From Lodderomyces elongisporus (taxonomy: Eukaryota; Ascomycota; Pichiomycetes; Serinales; Debaryomycetaceae): a DNA stretch of 64,000 bases. A program made the position numbers and the translations under genes. The DNA lies in NCBI RefSeq assembly GCF_030384665.1, contig NC_083673.1, positions 1,125,501 to 1,189,500 on the forward strand, in the 5' to 3' direction. Below are positions 20,498 through 32,977 of this stretch, piece after piece (position 1 is the stretch's first letter; every line of letters starts with the position of its first letter). Under the pieces are notes generated by a model that was not told the DNA's origin, did not search any database, and was given only the letters and a program-made list of their open reading frames with translations.

Positions 20498-22351
20498 ATG
20501 ACTAAAGATTCTATATCATCCAGATTTAGTTCAACCTCGTCCTCGGGTACCACTGCCGACAATGTTATAGAGCAAAAAGAAGCAGGACCAGTGCCTCTTG
20601 ATATTGAAAGTCAAAAGAGTCACAATCATTTTAAGGAATCAGATGCAGGTGATGGAACTAATCGAGAAGACCAGTACATTCACGGTATCAAGCTTGTGCT
20701 TTGTTTTGTCTCGCTTTTCCTTTGTATGTTCCTTTTCGCATTGGATCAAACTATCGTTTCAACAATTTTGTCCACTGTTGGTAACAAATTCAATTCATTT
20801 GAGAATGTTGGGTGGCTTTCTTCGGGTTTCTTATTAACAATGGCGGTGTTTATTCAACCTTTTGGTAAATTGTCAATTATTTTTGGTAGGCGATGGACCA
20901 TGGTTGCCGCAGTGATTATATTTGAGGCTGGTTCGCTTATGTGTGCTTTGGCACCTACAATGAATGTCTTGATAGGTGGAAGGGTGCTTGCTGGTATAGG
21001 TGGCGCAGGTATTCAGGGTTTAAGTTTTGTTATTGTTTCTGAGGTTGTGCCTATTCCCAAAAGGCCAATTGGTATGGCTATCATGTCGGTTACTTTTGCT
21101 GTTGCGTCAGTATTGGGTCCGTTGATTGGTGGTGCATTTACTACTCATGTTACTTGGAGATGGGCATTTTATATTAATTTGCCAGTCGGTGGCTTGGCAT
21201 TAGTGGTGTTTTTGTACTCTTTCCGTCCACCTACCCCCAAGGGTAACTATTTCCAACAATTGAAAGAGTTTGATTATTTTGGTACGTTTTTGCTCATTGC
21301 CGGATGTGTGTTGTTTCTTTTAGCATTGACTTTTGGATCGTCTGACTTTTCGTGGGATTCCGGTGCAGTTATTTCGTGTTTTGTTCTTGGTCCCATTTTA
21401 ATCATTTGTTTTTGCATATGGAATTTCAGATTTTCCAAGAACCAAGTGATTGCTACTGATGTCATTATGACTCCGCAGATTATTGCTTCAAGTTTTGGGA
21501 TTGCTGGTATTTTCACTGCATTTATCAGTGTGATGATTTATGCTGCCGTGTATTTCCAAGTTATTCGTGATGCAAGTGCCATTGGAGCTGGACTTCATTT
21601 ACTTCCTTGTATTATTGCCGTGGTGATTTCTTCAATTGTTTCGGGAGCAATGATTCAAAAACTAAAGTTTGTTAAGCCATGGGCTATTGTTTCTGGTGTA
21701 CTTGCTCCCATTGGTGCTGGGCTTTTGGCATTACTTAGAGTAGATTCTTCGTTTTCACAGCAAGTTGGTTTCTTGATTCTTATTGGTGTTGCTACTGGGC
21801 TCCAGTTCCAACCAGCACTTATGTCGGCACAGATCAAAGCACCAAAGACGCCCGGTGGTACGATTATGACGACTATTTTTGTTAATTTCTTCCGTTGTAT
21901 ACTTTCTGCTACTGGTGCAACGTTATCCGATGCCGTATACACATCCTCATTGAAGAATAATTTTAGAAAGGCAATGGCAACCGCGCCACCGGAGATTATA
22001 GAGGGGTTGGGCAATGTGGAGTTGTCTAGTATTATGTCGTCGAATGCCATTATCAAGACATTGGATCCAACTACTCAGAAGTTTGTCAAGACTATAATGA
22101 TGAAGGGTATTACTAATGTGTTTTATATGTGTATTGGATTTGCTGCAATTACTACATTGGCGGTTCCCTTTATAACCAATCACAAGTTGCCTGATATGGC
22201 TTCGTTGGCCAAGAGGGAAGCTAAAGCTGAGGCTGAAGAGCAAGATGTTGATGTGACTGAAGAAAAGAATGAGATGAGAGAAGCTGAAACTGGACCAGAA
22301 GAGGAGAAGGAAGGAGAAGCTAGGGCTATAGATAGCAAGGTTGTTGATTAA
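20498..22351 (+). CDS. DHA2-family MFS drug:H+ antiporter-like transporter
   Basis: A 617-residue major facilitator with a hydrophilic N-terminal tail of about 60 residues and about 14 predicted membrane helices. Helix 1 carries the family pattern CMFLFALDQTIVSTILSTVG, motif A appears as GKLSIIFGRRWTMV, and motif C-like GPLIGGAF and the WRWAFYINLPVGG segment are typical of the DHA2 (14-spanner) group that includes yeast Vba, Azr1 and Sge1 transporters. The likely role is proton-driven export of drugs or transport of basic amino acids at the plasma or vacuolar membrane; the substrate cannot be told from sequence. The C-terminal tail of about 60 residues is highly acidic (Glu/Lys-rich). Flanked by large noncoding regions. 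Confidence 0.9.
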   Translation: MTKDSISSRFSSTSSSGTTADNVIEQKEAGPVPLDIESQKSHNHFKESDAGDGTNREDQYIHGIKLVLCFVSLFLCMFLFALDQTIVSTILSTVGNKFNSFENVGWLSSGFLLTMAVFIQPFGKLSIIFGRRWTMVAAVIIFEAGSLMCALAPTMNVLIGGRVLAGIGGAGIQGLSFVIVSEVVPIPKRPIGMAIMSVTFAVASVLGPLIGGAFTTHVTWRWAFYINLPVGGLALVVFLYSFRPPTPKGNYFQQLKEFDYFGTFLLIAGCVLFLLALTFGSSDFSWDSGAVISCFVLGPILIICFCIWNFRFSKNQVIATDVIMTPQIIASSFGIAGIFTAFISVMIYAAVYFQVIRDASAIGAGLHLLPCIIAVVISSIVSGAMIQKLKFVKPWAIVSGVLAPIGAGLLALLRVDSSFSQQVGFLILIGVATGLQFQPALMSAQIKAPKTPGGTIMTTIFVNFFRCILSATGATLSDAVYTSSLKNNFRKAMATAPPEIIEGLGNVELSSIMSSNAIIKTLDPTTQKFVKTIMMKGITNVFYMCIGFAAITTLAVPFITNHKLPDMASLAKREAKAEAEEQDVDVTEEKNEMREAETGPEEEKEGEARAIDSKVVD

Positions 22352-25300
22352 GTCTTAGCCTAGTAAGTAAGGACTAGGAAAAAAGAATAAGATATTCCTG
22401 TAAGTAATAAAGTAGTTAATATAAGAAGCAGAGCAAGAAGCAGAATAGAACATGGAATCAAAGAAATTAGCAAAGAGTAAATCTTTGCAAGTAATTTAAT
22501 TTTCTTTTTTAAGATTGTTTTTTTTTTTGTTGTGTTGGTTCATGGCTTAAGATTCTATCTTGAGTACATAGTCAAGATGGATGCAGTTGGGTTACAAAAT
22601 TAGTTTTGCTTACGGCATTTTCGCAGTCTTATTGAGGATGAAGATGAGGAGGAGGGGGGATGAGGGTAGTGGTAGTATGAGGAAATAAGGTGTCCCTATT
22701 TCATCAATCATTTGTATATATATATATATATATTTCACTTTTTATTACCTTTTATGTTTTTTGGTTTACTCATTAAACTATAGCAGAATGGTAGGTTGTA
22801 CCCAATATTTGGTTAAAGATCAAATTGAAGTTTTATATGCTTTTGAGCAGGTAGAGTAAATCTAGAACCAGCTTTAAAATCCATCTTTCTTTCTTTCTTT
22901 CTATATATTTACCTTTTTGTATTCGGTCTTCTCTGCTCCTTACATTTCATTTTATGTATCTAGCTTATACTGGTGTCTCTATTTTGTTTTTATTATGTTT
23001 TTTTTTAAAACTAAAGTTATAGGACCAAACCAAATGCATAACGACATTTGCAAAGCTATTGTTTTTTTGGTGTCTTGTCTTGTCTTGTGTTTTGTTTTAC
23101 TTTGTTTTGTTTGGGTACTTTGTGGTGCAATCTGTTTTATGCAAAGAGGTGAAAAATTTGCAAAGCAAAAGATATAGTAGATATAAACAAAATTATACTG
23201 TAATTGTTTTTACTGTTGGACTGTATAGAGTGATGGCATCAAGACCGAGCCGATACTTGTGTGTGTTGGACATTTTGTTACTTTTACTTTTAGGAAAACG
23301 ACGTGTATAACCATTTACAATTGCAATTACAAAAAATAAAACCTAAGAAACTGGAATTTATAGCAGATAGAATCAATAGTGTACTAAACAACCACTCTCT
23401 TTCTCTCTTGTTTAGGTATTCAAAAACCAAAAATCAAAATAATTTAAATGTATTTGTATGTAAAATTCACAAATCACAAATGCGCCATCGTGAATTAATC
23501 AATTATGCTCTGCAATCTCGCTTAATACTACCACCCCCCACCACCCACCACTCGCCACGAGGATGTTCAAAAATTATAACTAATGAAAAAGAAACAACGA
23601 GAGAAACAAGAGAGGGAAAGAGAGAGATGATGAACGGATACTGGAGGGAGGGAGGGGGGAAGTTCGATAAACTACTATCAACTCACATTAAAAGCCACTT
23701 CAATCAGGATACTCGGTTAATTGCCAATAATCGCTAGTTAGTTGTTGACTCATTTTCCATTGTCTATTGCAACTATAACTGTTGAAACAACGGTCAATTA
23801 AAAATGTATAAACAGTGACGTAGCCACAAGCGGGGAAAAAAAAAAACATAAGGAGCGTGGCAAAGTGCCTAATTTTGGATTTCTTTAGTCTAGCGAAGTA
23901 AAGTACAGTACTGTTGATGGTGGTAGTTCGTTTACTCATCGTTGCTTAGCCTCGTCTACACTTTTTTGGCTTGGCCTTTAAACTATTCTTTGATTTCTTT
24001 TATTTCTTTTCTTTTGATTTCTTGAGGTAACTTGCTTATACTTACATTGACGAGGACCGTTGGTATAGACCTCATAACACAGTCCTTCCTCTTTGCCACC
24101 GCCCCCCTTCTCCTTCTCCTTCTTCTTCTTCTTTCTCCTTCCCCACTTGCCAACGTAATTAGTTCCGTATAGAGTAATTTTAACTTAAAAAAAGTGTAAA
24201 AAAACTGTAAGCTGTTACACGCACGTGATCTATATATATATTTCTATATATATATATATATAATTAATTTCTATTCTTAGTGCTTAGACATATATATATA
24301 TATATATGTATATAAATATAGATTTCAGTCCTATTCCACTATTTGCAACTGTTTGTGTCTATAAACCAGGAGGGCAAACGACAATAACAAAGACAAAGTC
24401 AAAGTCAAAGACAACAGATTTGTGATACTTCGGGGATCTAGATTTAGGCTCAGTTCTCTTTTTTTTTGTATATATATATAAATATGCAATTGTTAACTTA
24501 TAATAATTATTGGTAGTATTAATTTATAGTAATTTTGTTTTGTTTTGTACTATTATTTTATTTTTATCAAGAGAGAGACACACAGAGACACATACACACA
24601 GAGACAGGAAGAGTTGTTACACAATTGGCAAAAAAGCTTGTATGCAGAAGCAGTACCATCATCATCATCATCATCAATGCATGTGACTCTAGAACTATTT
24701 CATATGTGTTCCTTTAATTCTTTATGAAAAAAGGCAGTAAAACCCTCCTTCCCTCCCCATATATATATATTTGGATCTGTGGTAATATGAACAACCCTTT
24801 CAGTTGTTGATAGTCACTCTCTTTTCTGTATGAAGTATAACAACTTTCACCAAAGCAATATAATAAGTTCTAGAGGCTAGCTTAAGAAAAGTGAGAGAAG
24901 TGAGAGAGAAAGAGAGTTAGGCAAAAAGAAAGAGGAAGGGTTAAAAAATATAAGAGTGTAACTTATTCTTTGTTAACAAATAAGGCTAATACGGCGTAAT
25001 TATTGCAAAATATCTTTCTTACACACACACTCATACACACACACACTCATACACACTATTTCTCCATATGTTGTATTTTGAATATGATAATTTATTAATG
25101 TTTGTATACAATTGGTTGTGATACTGTTCTATATATATATATATATACTTTGGTATATGTTCCATAGAGATGTATAAGTATAGGTCGTGCACTATTGCTA
25201 GTAAATACTTTAATGTCCTGGTGTTTGCACGACCTTATGCTACCAGTAGTATACTAATAAATGCTTATATAATATCTTACAAATATTAAATAAATTAAAA

Positions 25301-26373
25301 ATTAAAAATTAGAATTAAAAAAAGTGGACTCACTTTTGTGTGTCTTGTGTCTTTTCTGCTAAAGCTCTTAGTTTTTGTACTTCAGTCAGCTGCAAATGCA
25401 AATGTAGAGATGCAAAAGGAGATGCAGAGATGTAGAATTGGCTAATTATGGAAATTGTTAATACTTTAGAAACACAAAAGTAAATATAAAATAGATTACA
25501 CAAAATAAATGAATGAATGAAAAGACCCATCAACAGAGTTTTGCTTGTACTTTGTAATATTGAGCAGCAGAACACAGCACAGCAAAACACAGCAGCACAC
25601 AGTAGCACAAGATGGGTAGATATACCTGATAGATAAGTAGATTGGTAGGTAGATTGATTGATAAAATTTAGAGTGAGTGAAAGTGGCAAGAGAATCCATA
25701 GTTTATTATCAACCACTCTTTTCCAATGCCACTCCATCACCCACATCTCTTTTCCTTTAAGAGAAGAAAATTTTTTTTTTTTTTTTTTACTTAGTTACCT
25801 ACTTACATTACATCTCCCAACATTTTCTCCTAAAGTATAATACTTTGTAATCACTTATTTATTCAAACAAGGATAACTTACACTATCAACTAGCATCACA
25901 CACACTTACACACTCACAGCCAGACATCCCCTTTCTTTTACCTTTCCCCCCCCCTTCGACACACTCCCTCCTACACACTCACACATTACATCAGATTATT
26001 CGCGGCTCTTACGTTATCAATTGAATTTTCTTTTTTTCTTTTTTCTTTTTTTCTTTTTTTTCCTTTCTTTTTTTTTTTTTCACTCTCCTTTTTACTTCTC
26101 TTTTATTTTATTTTTATTTTTTTTTTCAATTTTCAATTTTCAATATTTAATTCCTTTTGTTCCTTTTAGTCTGCGACCTCTACTCACAAAGTATCAAATA
26201 AATACATTGGTATACCCAGTATCTTTCTTATTTCCAACTATATTAATTTCTTTTCCTTTTTTGTTTTGTTTTTGGCTATTCTTCATTTTTACACAGCACT
26301 AAGCACCTAAGTACTACTACTACTACTACCATAACATTCAGAACCTAGTTACCATTCTTCTACTTCTAGTTTA
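22352..26373. other. 4 kb gene-poor region upstream of S/N/Q-rich gene
   Basis: No convincing ORF on either strand. Contents include TA-dinucleotide runs (22717-22733, 24231-24305, 24470-24480, 25132-25146), GT/CA and CTT tracts, a CACGTG E-box (24222-24227), an exact TGACTCA (23746-23752), a CATCAT run (24656-24677) and a long T/C-rich leader (26028-26130) before the next ATG. ORFs at 23303-23737 (GTG start) and 25330-25746 (minus, Cys/Leu repeats) look spurious. The organisation resembles promoters of developmental regulators in Candida. Confidence 0.45.
23746..23752. promoter_or_regulatory. TGACTCA site in gene-poor region
   Basis: An exact Gcn4/AP-1-type heptamer about 1.4 kb downstream of the MFS gene and 2.6 kb upstream of the S/N/Q-rich gene. 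Relevance is uncertain at this distance. Confidence 0.2.
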
Positions 26374-28635
26374 ATGAGTGACTTTGGCGGACTAGGTATT
26401 GTCCTAGAAGAAAATGAAGATCTTAGGAGGCAAACATCAAACAATGAGGGGGTAAACAACCACCTTTTGCAGCAGTCAACACTGCCAATTATCACTAGCA
26501 TACCACAACAAATTGTTAATACACATTTACCAGAGCCAGAAATAGATTTGGAACAAGTACCAGTACCAGTACCAGTACCAGAACAAAGGGAAGAAGTACA
26601 CCAGCAACGTGCTGAAACACCTATACGAGTCTCTAGCGTTGCAAGTCTAAACAACCTAACACCGAAAACATCAACAAACCAGATTAAATTCAATAGCCAC
26701 ATTAGTCTAGACTCATCGTCAAATAACGTACAGATTGAAAGTACACCATCTGTATCCACATCAAACTTGGAACAAAGCCTGCATCTCCCTCCACAAGAGG
26801 TTTTATTGCCACCCTTGCCTGATGCCATTGAAGACTTGAAATCACCATCCACAGCTTCAAACCCACAGTTGCATCAACATACAAACTCAAATGACGACAA
26901 ACTATCCAACATGACCCTATCACATAAACTAAGCCAAGAACAAACCTTTACAACAATGAATACTAATAATTCCAATAATATTAACAACAACTTGGAAAGC
27001 TCCAACCACAGTCTTTTTTCACAAGAGTTTACACCAATATACAAGAATAACGCAGCATCCTTTTCAAACTATGCATTGGACTCACCAACACTCCTCATTG
27101 ACCAAGAATTTCAACTCCAGCTTCAACTCCAACAACAACAACAACAACAACACCAACAACTGAACCAACACCTGAATCTGCTAAAGAATTCACATTTGCA
27201 ACACCCAAGTCTACACTTTTTCCCAACACTCTCCACTTCATCAATCAAGCAAACCGACTCTAGTCACAACTTGAGCTCAAACTCAATCCCAACTCTACCT
27301 GCACTGATTGCATCATTCAACTCAAATACAATAGCAAATAGCACCAACAATTCAAGTGCAAACATTGGAACAACCAATGCAACAAATGCAGGTGGTAACA
27401 CCAGCGCTTCCTCCACATCTAATGAAAAAACAAGTCCATTGAAGAAATTGAAAAACTTGACAAACGGGATCAGAAAACTTTCACTTGGTCTGAGCAGCAA
27501 CACTAGTTCGTCAAGTAATGTCACTACACCAACCGGATCGAAATTTCCAAACTTGAACCCACTAGCAATACCACCACCACCGACAACAACAGCAGCAGTA
27601 GCAGCAGCAGCAGCAACCAACACCACTACCAACACTACTCCTTCTCAGTTTTCATCTACAACTGCAACTGCAACTTCAAACACAGCAAACCCGACACCAT
27701 TAAGATCCACATTGACACCTTTGCAAGTGGATGAGAAGACCTTAAACTTGAGAAATGGTAACACTACTACAACATATAGTAATCCATTCTCCAATGCATC
27801 AATTTCACATCTGCATCTGCATCTGCATCTGCAACTGCAACTGCAGCAACCACATATTCAACACTCGTCATCTTCGTCTACATCTACTACATCCTCGCTC
27901 ACTTCGATCCTTCGCGCCAAAAGAGCAAGAGCAGCAAGTCAAGGCTACCATGGAATATCACCAATCACACCGCCACCATTCTCTTCATTACCTTTAACCT
28001 CACCAATAATCACCATTAGTGAGAATCTCGACTCAAATAGAGAGGCAATGACGCATATGGAACAGAGTTATTTTGACTCGCTAAACTCTAGTGTAAATCA
28101 TACAACTGCACACACTGAGACATCAACGTCTCCCACAAGCACATCATCAACTCTGGCTAACAACAATATCAACCTGAATATGAATATGAACCTGGCTTCT
28201 CACCACCATGTCAACTCTATTGAAGAATTTACCAATCTCGATGATCTTCTCGACTATTCAAATTATCTTCAATTGCAAAAAATCCAAATGAATGATATAT
28301 ACGTCAAGACCAGGGAAAAACTCGAGGCTAGTGGGTGGTGCTCTACTTATGACTTGGATAATTTGAAATTACAGCAAGATGCCAGCGATGCCCAAATCGA
28401 TACAATGATTTTAAAGATTGAAGAAAAGTTGAATCGTGATTTTGATTACTCGATGTTGAATAATAGTCGAAATTCCATGAGACCAAGGTTGATGAGAGAG
28501 GAAAAGAGTAACGAGATGATGAAAAAGAGGGGATTTAGTGGTTCTGGGGTTGTGCCCAGTAGAGTGGAAAATGGGTTTACTTGTCCCAGTTTGAAAGTTT
28601 TGGAAAGTCGGTGCTTTTCATTTACTGATTTCTGA
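26374..28635 (+). CDS. Ser/Asn/Gln-rich protein of unknown function
   Basis: A 753-residue, mostly disordered protein that I do not recognise. It has Pro-Val repeats (PVPVPVPE, about 66-73), a poly-Gln/Leu block (QLQLQLQQQQQQQHQQ, about 249-265), Ala and Thr runs in the middle, and an alternating His-Leu/Gln-Leu block. Three short stretches are not low-complexity and look conserved: SPLKKLKNLTNGIRKLSLGLSS (a basic, possibly phosphorylated RKLSL site), LRAKRARAASQGYHGISPITPPP, and the C-terminal helical YLQLQKIQMNDIYVKTREKLEASGWCSTYDLDNLKL region. Such architecture is common in fungal signalling or transcription-associated proteins. Many codons are CAA/CAG, AAC and TCA. The long flanking noncoding regions suggest extensive regulation. 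Confidence 0.8.
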   Translation: MSDFGGLGIVLEENEDLRRQTSNNEGVNNHLLQQSTLPIITSIPQQIVNTHLPEPEIDLEQVPVPVPVPEQREEVHQQRAETPIRVSSVASLNNLTPKTSTNQIKFNSHISLDSSSNNVQIESTPSVSTSNLEQSLHLPPQEVLLPPLPDAIEDLKSPSTASNPQLHQHTNSNDDKLSNMTLSHKLSQEQTFTTMNTNNSNNINNNLESSNHSLFSQEFTPIYKNNAASFSNYALDSPTLLIDQEFQLQLQLQQQQQQQHQQLNQHLNLLKNSHLQHPSLHFFPTLSTSSIKQTDSSHNLSSNSIPTLPALIASFNSNTIANSTNNSSANIGTTNATNAGGNTSASSTSNEKTSPLKKLKNLTNGIRKLSLGLSSNTSSSSNVTTPTGSKFPNLNPLAIPPPPTTTAAVAAAAATNTTTNTTPSQFSSTTATATSNTANPTPLRSTLTPLQVDEKTLNLRNGNTTTTYSNPFSNASISHLHLHLHLQLQLQQPHIQHSSSSSTSTTSSLTSILRAKRARAASQGYHGISPITPPPFSSLPLTSPIITISENLDSNREAMTHMEQSYFDSLNSSVNHTTAHTETSTSPTSTSSTLANNNINLNMNMNLASHHHVNSIEEFTNLDDLLDYSNYLQLQKIQMNDIYVKTREKLEASGWCSTYDLDNLKLQQDASDAQIDTMILKIEEKLNRDFDYSMLNNSRNSMRPRLMREEKSNEMMKKRGFSGSGVVPSRVENGFTCPSLKVLESRCFSFTDF

Positions 28636-31600
28636 GAGTTAATACCTACATGTTTACGAATCCTACTTTTCCAGTTTACTATGATGAATGATGATTTCTT
28701 TTCCTTCAAAACTAAATTTCTTATTTTTTAGAAAATGTCTTAACGAATCTAACGAAATAAAGAGAAAAAACCCCGTTTTTTTTTATAATGACCCTTTGTA
28801 TTCTAGAATATAGAATATAGAACATATATATACAGGTATACACCACTTTAATGAATTAATGATCTTTTGATAAATGCAATTCTTTGTCACCGTATACTCT
28901 TTATTCAGCTTTTGGTTCTTTTCTTTTCTTTTCTTTTCTTTTTTTTTTGGCTTTTGTAGAAGTGTGTCATATGCAGTGGAAGCTTGAGGTTCCAGTATTC
29001 TCTAAAGAGAAAGAGAGAAAGAATAAATTAAAATTATAAAAACAGCAATCTTGGAACAATAATGATAGAAGTGCTTCCATTAACAAATGTGTTTGCCTTC
29101 AATCAAGCACATGTAGTCTATTGCCCTGTTTAAAAAGAAAATAAAAAACAAAGAGAGAAATCAAAAGTGCTTTACATTGTTGTTGATGAATTTTTCAATT
29201 TTTTTTTTTCAAGCTTTTCCCGCCTTAACTCGCCTTACAAACCGCCTCAAGTCTCGAATCGATTTCGAACGATGCAATTAGATTAACCTAATACGAGGTG
29301 TGTGTGTGTGTAAGTATGTGTGTGTGTAAGTGTGTGTGTGTGTGTGGGGAGGGGGATGCAGTGTCTCCATAGTGTAGTGGTAGGGGCGTAATGGGTAGAC
29401 AATACAAACATCAACGTCGACATCTGCATTGTCTTTCAATGATCGTCAATGTCCTCTATCAATGGGTTATGAACTCTAGAGTTTAATTGTAATTCATCCT
29501 ACCCACAATATTAAGCTTTCCACTCCCACTTTTAAAATCTGACGCCGTGTGGAGCACACTACCTCTTGTTTAATTGGTCAAAGTGAATACAAAAATTAAA
29601 AAAAAACCAAAAAGCAAAGATTAATTCCAAAAGTCGAGAATTACATTTGTCTTGGTCTAAACCTCTTGCTCTGCTCTTTGGTTTTAACAATTGCTTCACA
29701 CAAAGAACAAAAGGACAATTTGCACAAATACCGGGATATTAGCGATGCATTTTTTTTGAACAATAAAAGAAGTTGGAGCAATTTTGTAACACCAATATAT
29801 ATATTGTAGAAAAAGAGAAAATAAAAAAAAGAACAACAGTATTTGCAGATTGCTGGCGTGAGGTCTGTAACTATTGTTTGATTTTGTTTTTTGATGTTTT
29901 ATATTGTCTTATTGTTTTATTGTTCGATTGTTTTAAGTTGATTGTTTCTTTCTTCATACAATTGACGAAAATTTTACTGTCTTTGCATGTTGAACAAAAA
30001 TCATTCAAACTGTTACACCTAAAACCAGAATTTTTTTTTTTTGGCGTTTTTTTTTTTGGCGTTTTTTTTTTCCTTCATACTTTGGAGATTTGCACTGAGA
30101 TGCAATTTCAATTCAACAAAATAAAAAGAAAAAATTAATTTCCGTTTGCTCAAAATCCGAAGCAAAATAGTTGAAGAAAGAAGCAAGCAAGTAAGGTGGT
30201 TTCAACGACTTGTAGGAAATTTGTTACTTGGTTGGTTGGTTGGTTGGTTGTTTTTTATTATTTTTTTTTAATTTTGATTTGTCTTTTGGCATTGGCTTTC
30301 ATCATATCGTACTGTAACCATATCTCATTCTGCTAGCAGTAATTCCGATCCCCGCATAAGACTATAATACTCCAAGGACTAATATAGGGCCAAGAGATGA
30401 GGTTGGAAAAAAAAAACAGTGAAAAGAAAACGAGGCTTATCTAAATGCTCAATACATAAATCTGTACTGCATTTTTGTAATCGATATACGGCATCAATCA
30501 CTTATTCAACATCGTCAATATTTGTTTTGTCAACCACTTGGCATATGTTGAACCAAGAGACGCAAAGGAGATGGACTTGAGTTGCCCTTCTTCCATGTCT
30601 TTACCTTCCTTCCTTTACACATATTCTGTATTAACAATAGCTATTGTCGTTTCAATTTTGTGCCCTAGTTTAAAGGAATTGCCGATACGAATAATTGTCT
30701 TTCAAAACAATTCTAGAACAAGAACCAAGAAATAAAAAATGAAAAGAAAAAAACACACACACACACACTTTCAACAAGATGTTTCATTGCTGCAAACACC
30801 ATATGCCAAATTAATTACAAAGCGAACAACATCCTTCCATGTATCTCTTGTAGTAGTAGACTTGGGATATGGCACAAAGGATCCAGTAAATGTATTCATT
30901 TGTAGTACTGTTTTTTCCTTTTGGTTTTTCCACATACGCCAATGAGATGATTTTCATCACCATTGGTTTGTCGCAAACAAAGGTGTCTTTTGTCTCAACT
31001 TTGCTGTTATTTTTTTTGTAGTTGTTTAATTCTTTTACATCAAACAGAAATATAGGTATGTATATTCCACATAGAGACTACACAACCAAAACCACACCTA
31101 GTTTCATTTGTTATTTGTGATTTGCTGTACTTTTGTCGGTTTCGTTATATAGTAATTCCTTGCGCTTTGATTGGCTCAAAGTGAGCATGGCTTATATCCG
31201 TTCATTGTTTATCTAGTGTAGTGTAGTGTTGAGTGTTATGAGCAGAGTAGTTAATTCTGCACAGACATTATGGTTACAAGAGCTTTTTTTTGCTGGTTTG
31301 CAATTCAAAAAGAATTGTTCTTAATTTGTTTCTTTCTTACAACAAGAATTGAAGCTAATATTTTCCTGCTTCATAAACTATCTACTTCCAACACTCATCT
31401 CAAACCTGTACTCTCTAGCAGGATTCATCTACATTTCAATTTTTTGAAATTCATTATAAAAATTTACTCCATCACCCTCTCCATCCCGTTTCTCTTCTTG
31501 TTTTTAAAAAGAGCAAAAAGAAAAAACTGGTATAAACAAAAAGGATTAAAATTGTATCGAAAAATCAAGGTCCAAATAAAATATGCATAGGTTTATTTTT

Positions 31601-32977
31601 TTTTAAAAAAAGATTAAAAAGCATAATTCAGTATGAGGTATATTTTTCGAATAGAAAGAATTCTTTGATCTAGCAATTCTTTTCCCCTCCACTCATTCAT
31701 CTCCAAAGTAAATGGTGCAGTGAATAGAATGCATTCGTATCAAAGAGCTAAAAAAGAAAAAGAAGAAGAAAAAGAAGAAGAAAAAGAAGAAGAAGAAGAA
31801 GAAGAAGAAGAAGAAGAAGAAGAAGAAGAGGGAAAAGAAACGAAGGAAAGAAAAAGAGATGAGAAAAGTGGTGCAATTGTTGAAAGTAGAATTCGAAAAG
31901 GCGTGTACGAGTGAACAAATTTATCTCTGTGTGTGTTAAAGCAACACTTGGTAGCGTCATACAGATGAAAGAGAGAAGAAAAGGAAATAATTTTATGGTC
32001 GTGTAGTTTTGTTCAAAAAATATCATGCTTTACAGTCAGAGATACAATTGCAATAAACGTAAACCTTACAACATGACCAAACAGGATAAACAAAGAGAGT
32101 CTCCAAACAAAGTAGCTTACATCAAAGACTAATGCAATTTCCAATTTCCCCAAAAACCAAAAAAAAAAAAGAAAAACAATGCAAAGTTCTTATATACAAA
32201 GCTATATTTTCAATTTACATTAGATTCTAGAAGTTGAAGGAGTGCAAAACCTTAGTTGAAGTAAGAATCTTAAATGATTCAATTCTCATCCAAAACAGAA
32301 AAAGAAACAAAATTTAAAGAAGAACATGAAAAAGAAAAAATATGTATAAAGATACAGTATTTGATATGATATAGAAGCTTCTTCCACTCCTGCTAATTCC
32401 TAGCTCTTTCCTTTCTCTCTGTCCTAGCATGTATATAGATGTTTGTATTCTTTGCAAAACCAATCAGTGGCGGTGTTTCAATACTCAAGAGGCTGCAAAA
32501 CAACTTACTCACAAAAAAAAATGCATAAAAAAAATTAAAAAAAAAAAATTTGGATGCGTAGTTGGTAAACAAACTTTACAGCATAAATTTAATACAATCG
32601 TGATTCACGCGGTATTACTCGATTCAAAAAGTTCTTTTAACCAACACCAAACAACAATTTGAACATCTAACTGAATAGAAAGTGACAGAGCGGGAACAAA
32701 AAAGCATAGAGAATATTTCTTCTACATCACAACCTTGCCCTGTAGTGAATAAAATTACACTTTGTCTTTCTTTTCCTTTATTTTTTTATTATTTTTTTTT
32801 GATTCCTACTTTTCTTCGCTTTCGGTTTAGAAAATAAATGAGATTAGATTAGATTAGCTTGCATTGGGTCCAATTGAAAGTAAGTCACAACTTGATTACA
32901 CAGAGAGCTTGTGTTTTTTTTTTTCATTGTCATTATCATTGATATTACCACCTTTGTTTTGCCTGAATAATTCCATA
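28636..32977. other. 4.3 kb gene-poor region
   Basis: No convincing gene. It contains TTTTC repeats (28917-28949), a GT run (29298-29345) followed by a G-rich segment, GGTT repeats (30230-30250), two copies of GGCG plus poly-T (30042-30070), a 91-bp all-purine tract (31750-31840), and many A/T runs. ATG ORFs at 30739-30945 and 31270-31590 encode low-complexity or AT-driven hydrophobic peptides and are not supported. I found no tRNA; a tRNA-like GTAGTGGTAGGGG string near 29377 has no T-arm partner. Confidence 0.45.
31750..31840 (+). repeat. 91-bp pure purine GAA/AAAAG tract
   Basis: Every base from 31750 to 31840 is A or G, mainly GAA triplets with AAAAAG variants. Such mirror-like polypurine runs can form triplex structures and vary in length between strains. 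It lies in noncoding DNA. Confidence 0.85.

Noticed and set aside
22750..22760. ARS-consensus-like TTTTATGTTTT
   Set aside because: Exact match to the S. cerevisiae 11-mer, but such strings are expected by chance in AT-rich DNA and origin motifs differ in this clade.
23303..23737. 144-residue open frame
   Set aside because: Begins with GTG and has mixed repeat-driven composition; the internal ATGs leave only a short low-quality segment.
25330..25746. 138-residue minus-strand ORF with Cys/Leu repeats
   Set aside because: The Cys-rich middle comes from a CAGCA/CACAG DNA repeat; no conserved motif.
29368..29440. tRNA-like string with GTGTAGTGGTAGGGG
   Set aside because: It resembles a D-arm, but there is no matching acceptor stem, anticodon stem or GGTTCRA-type T-loop downstream.
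31270..31590. 106-residue ATG ORF
   Set aside because: Hydrophobic/basic composition dictated by AT-rich DNA; no domain; probably chance.
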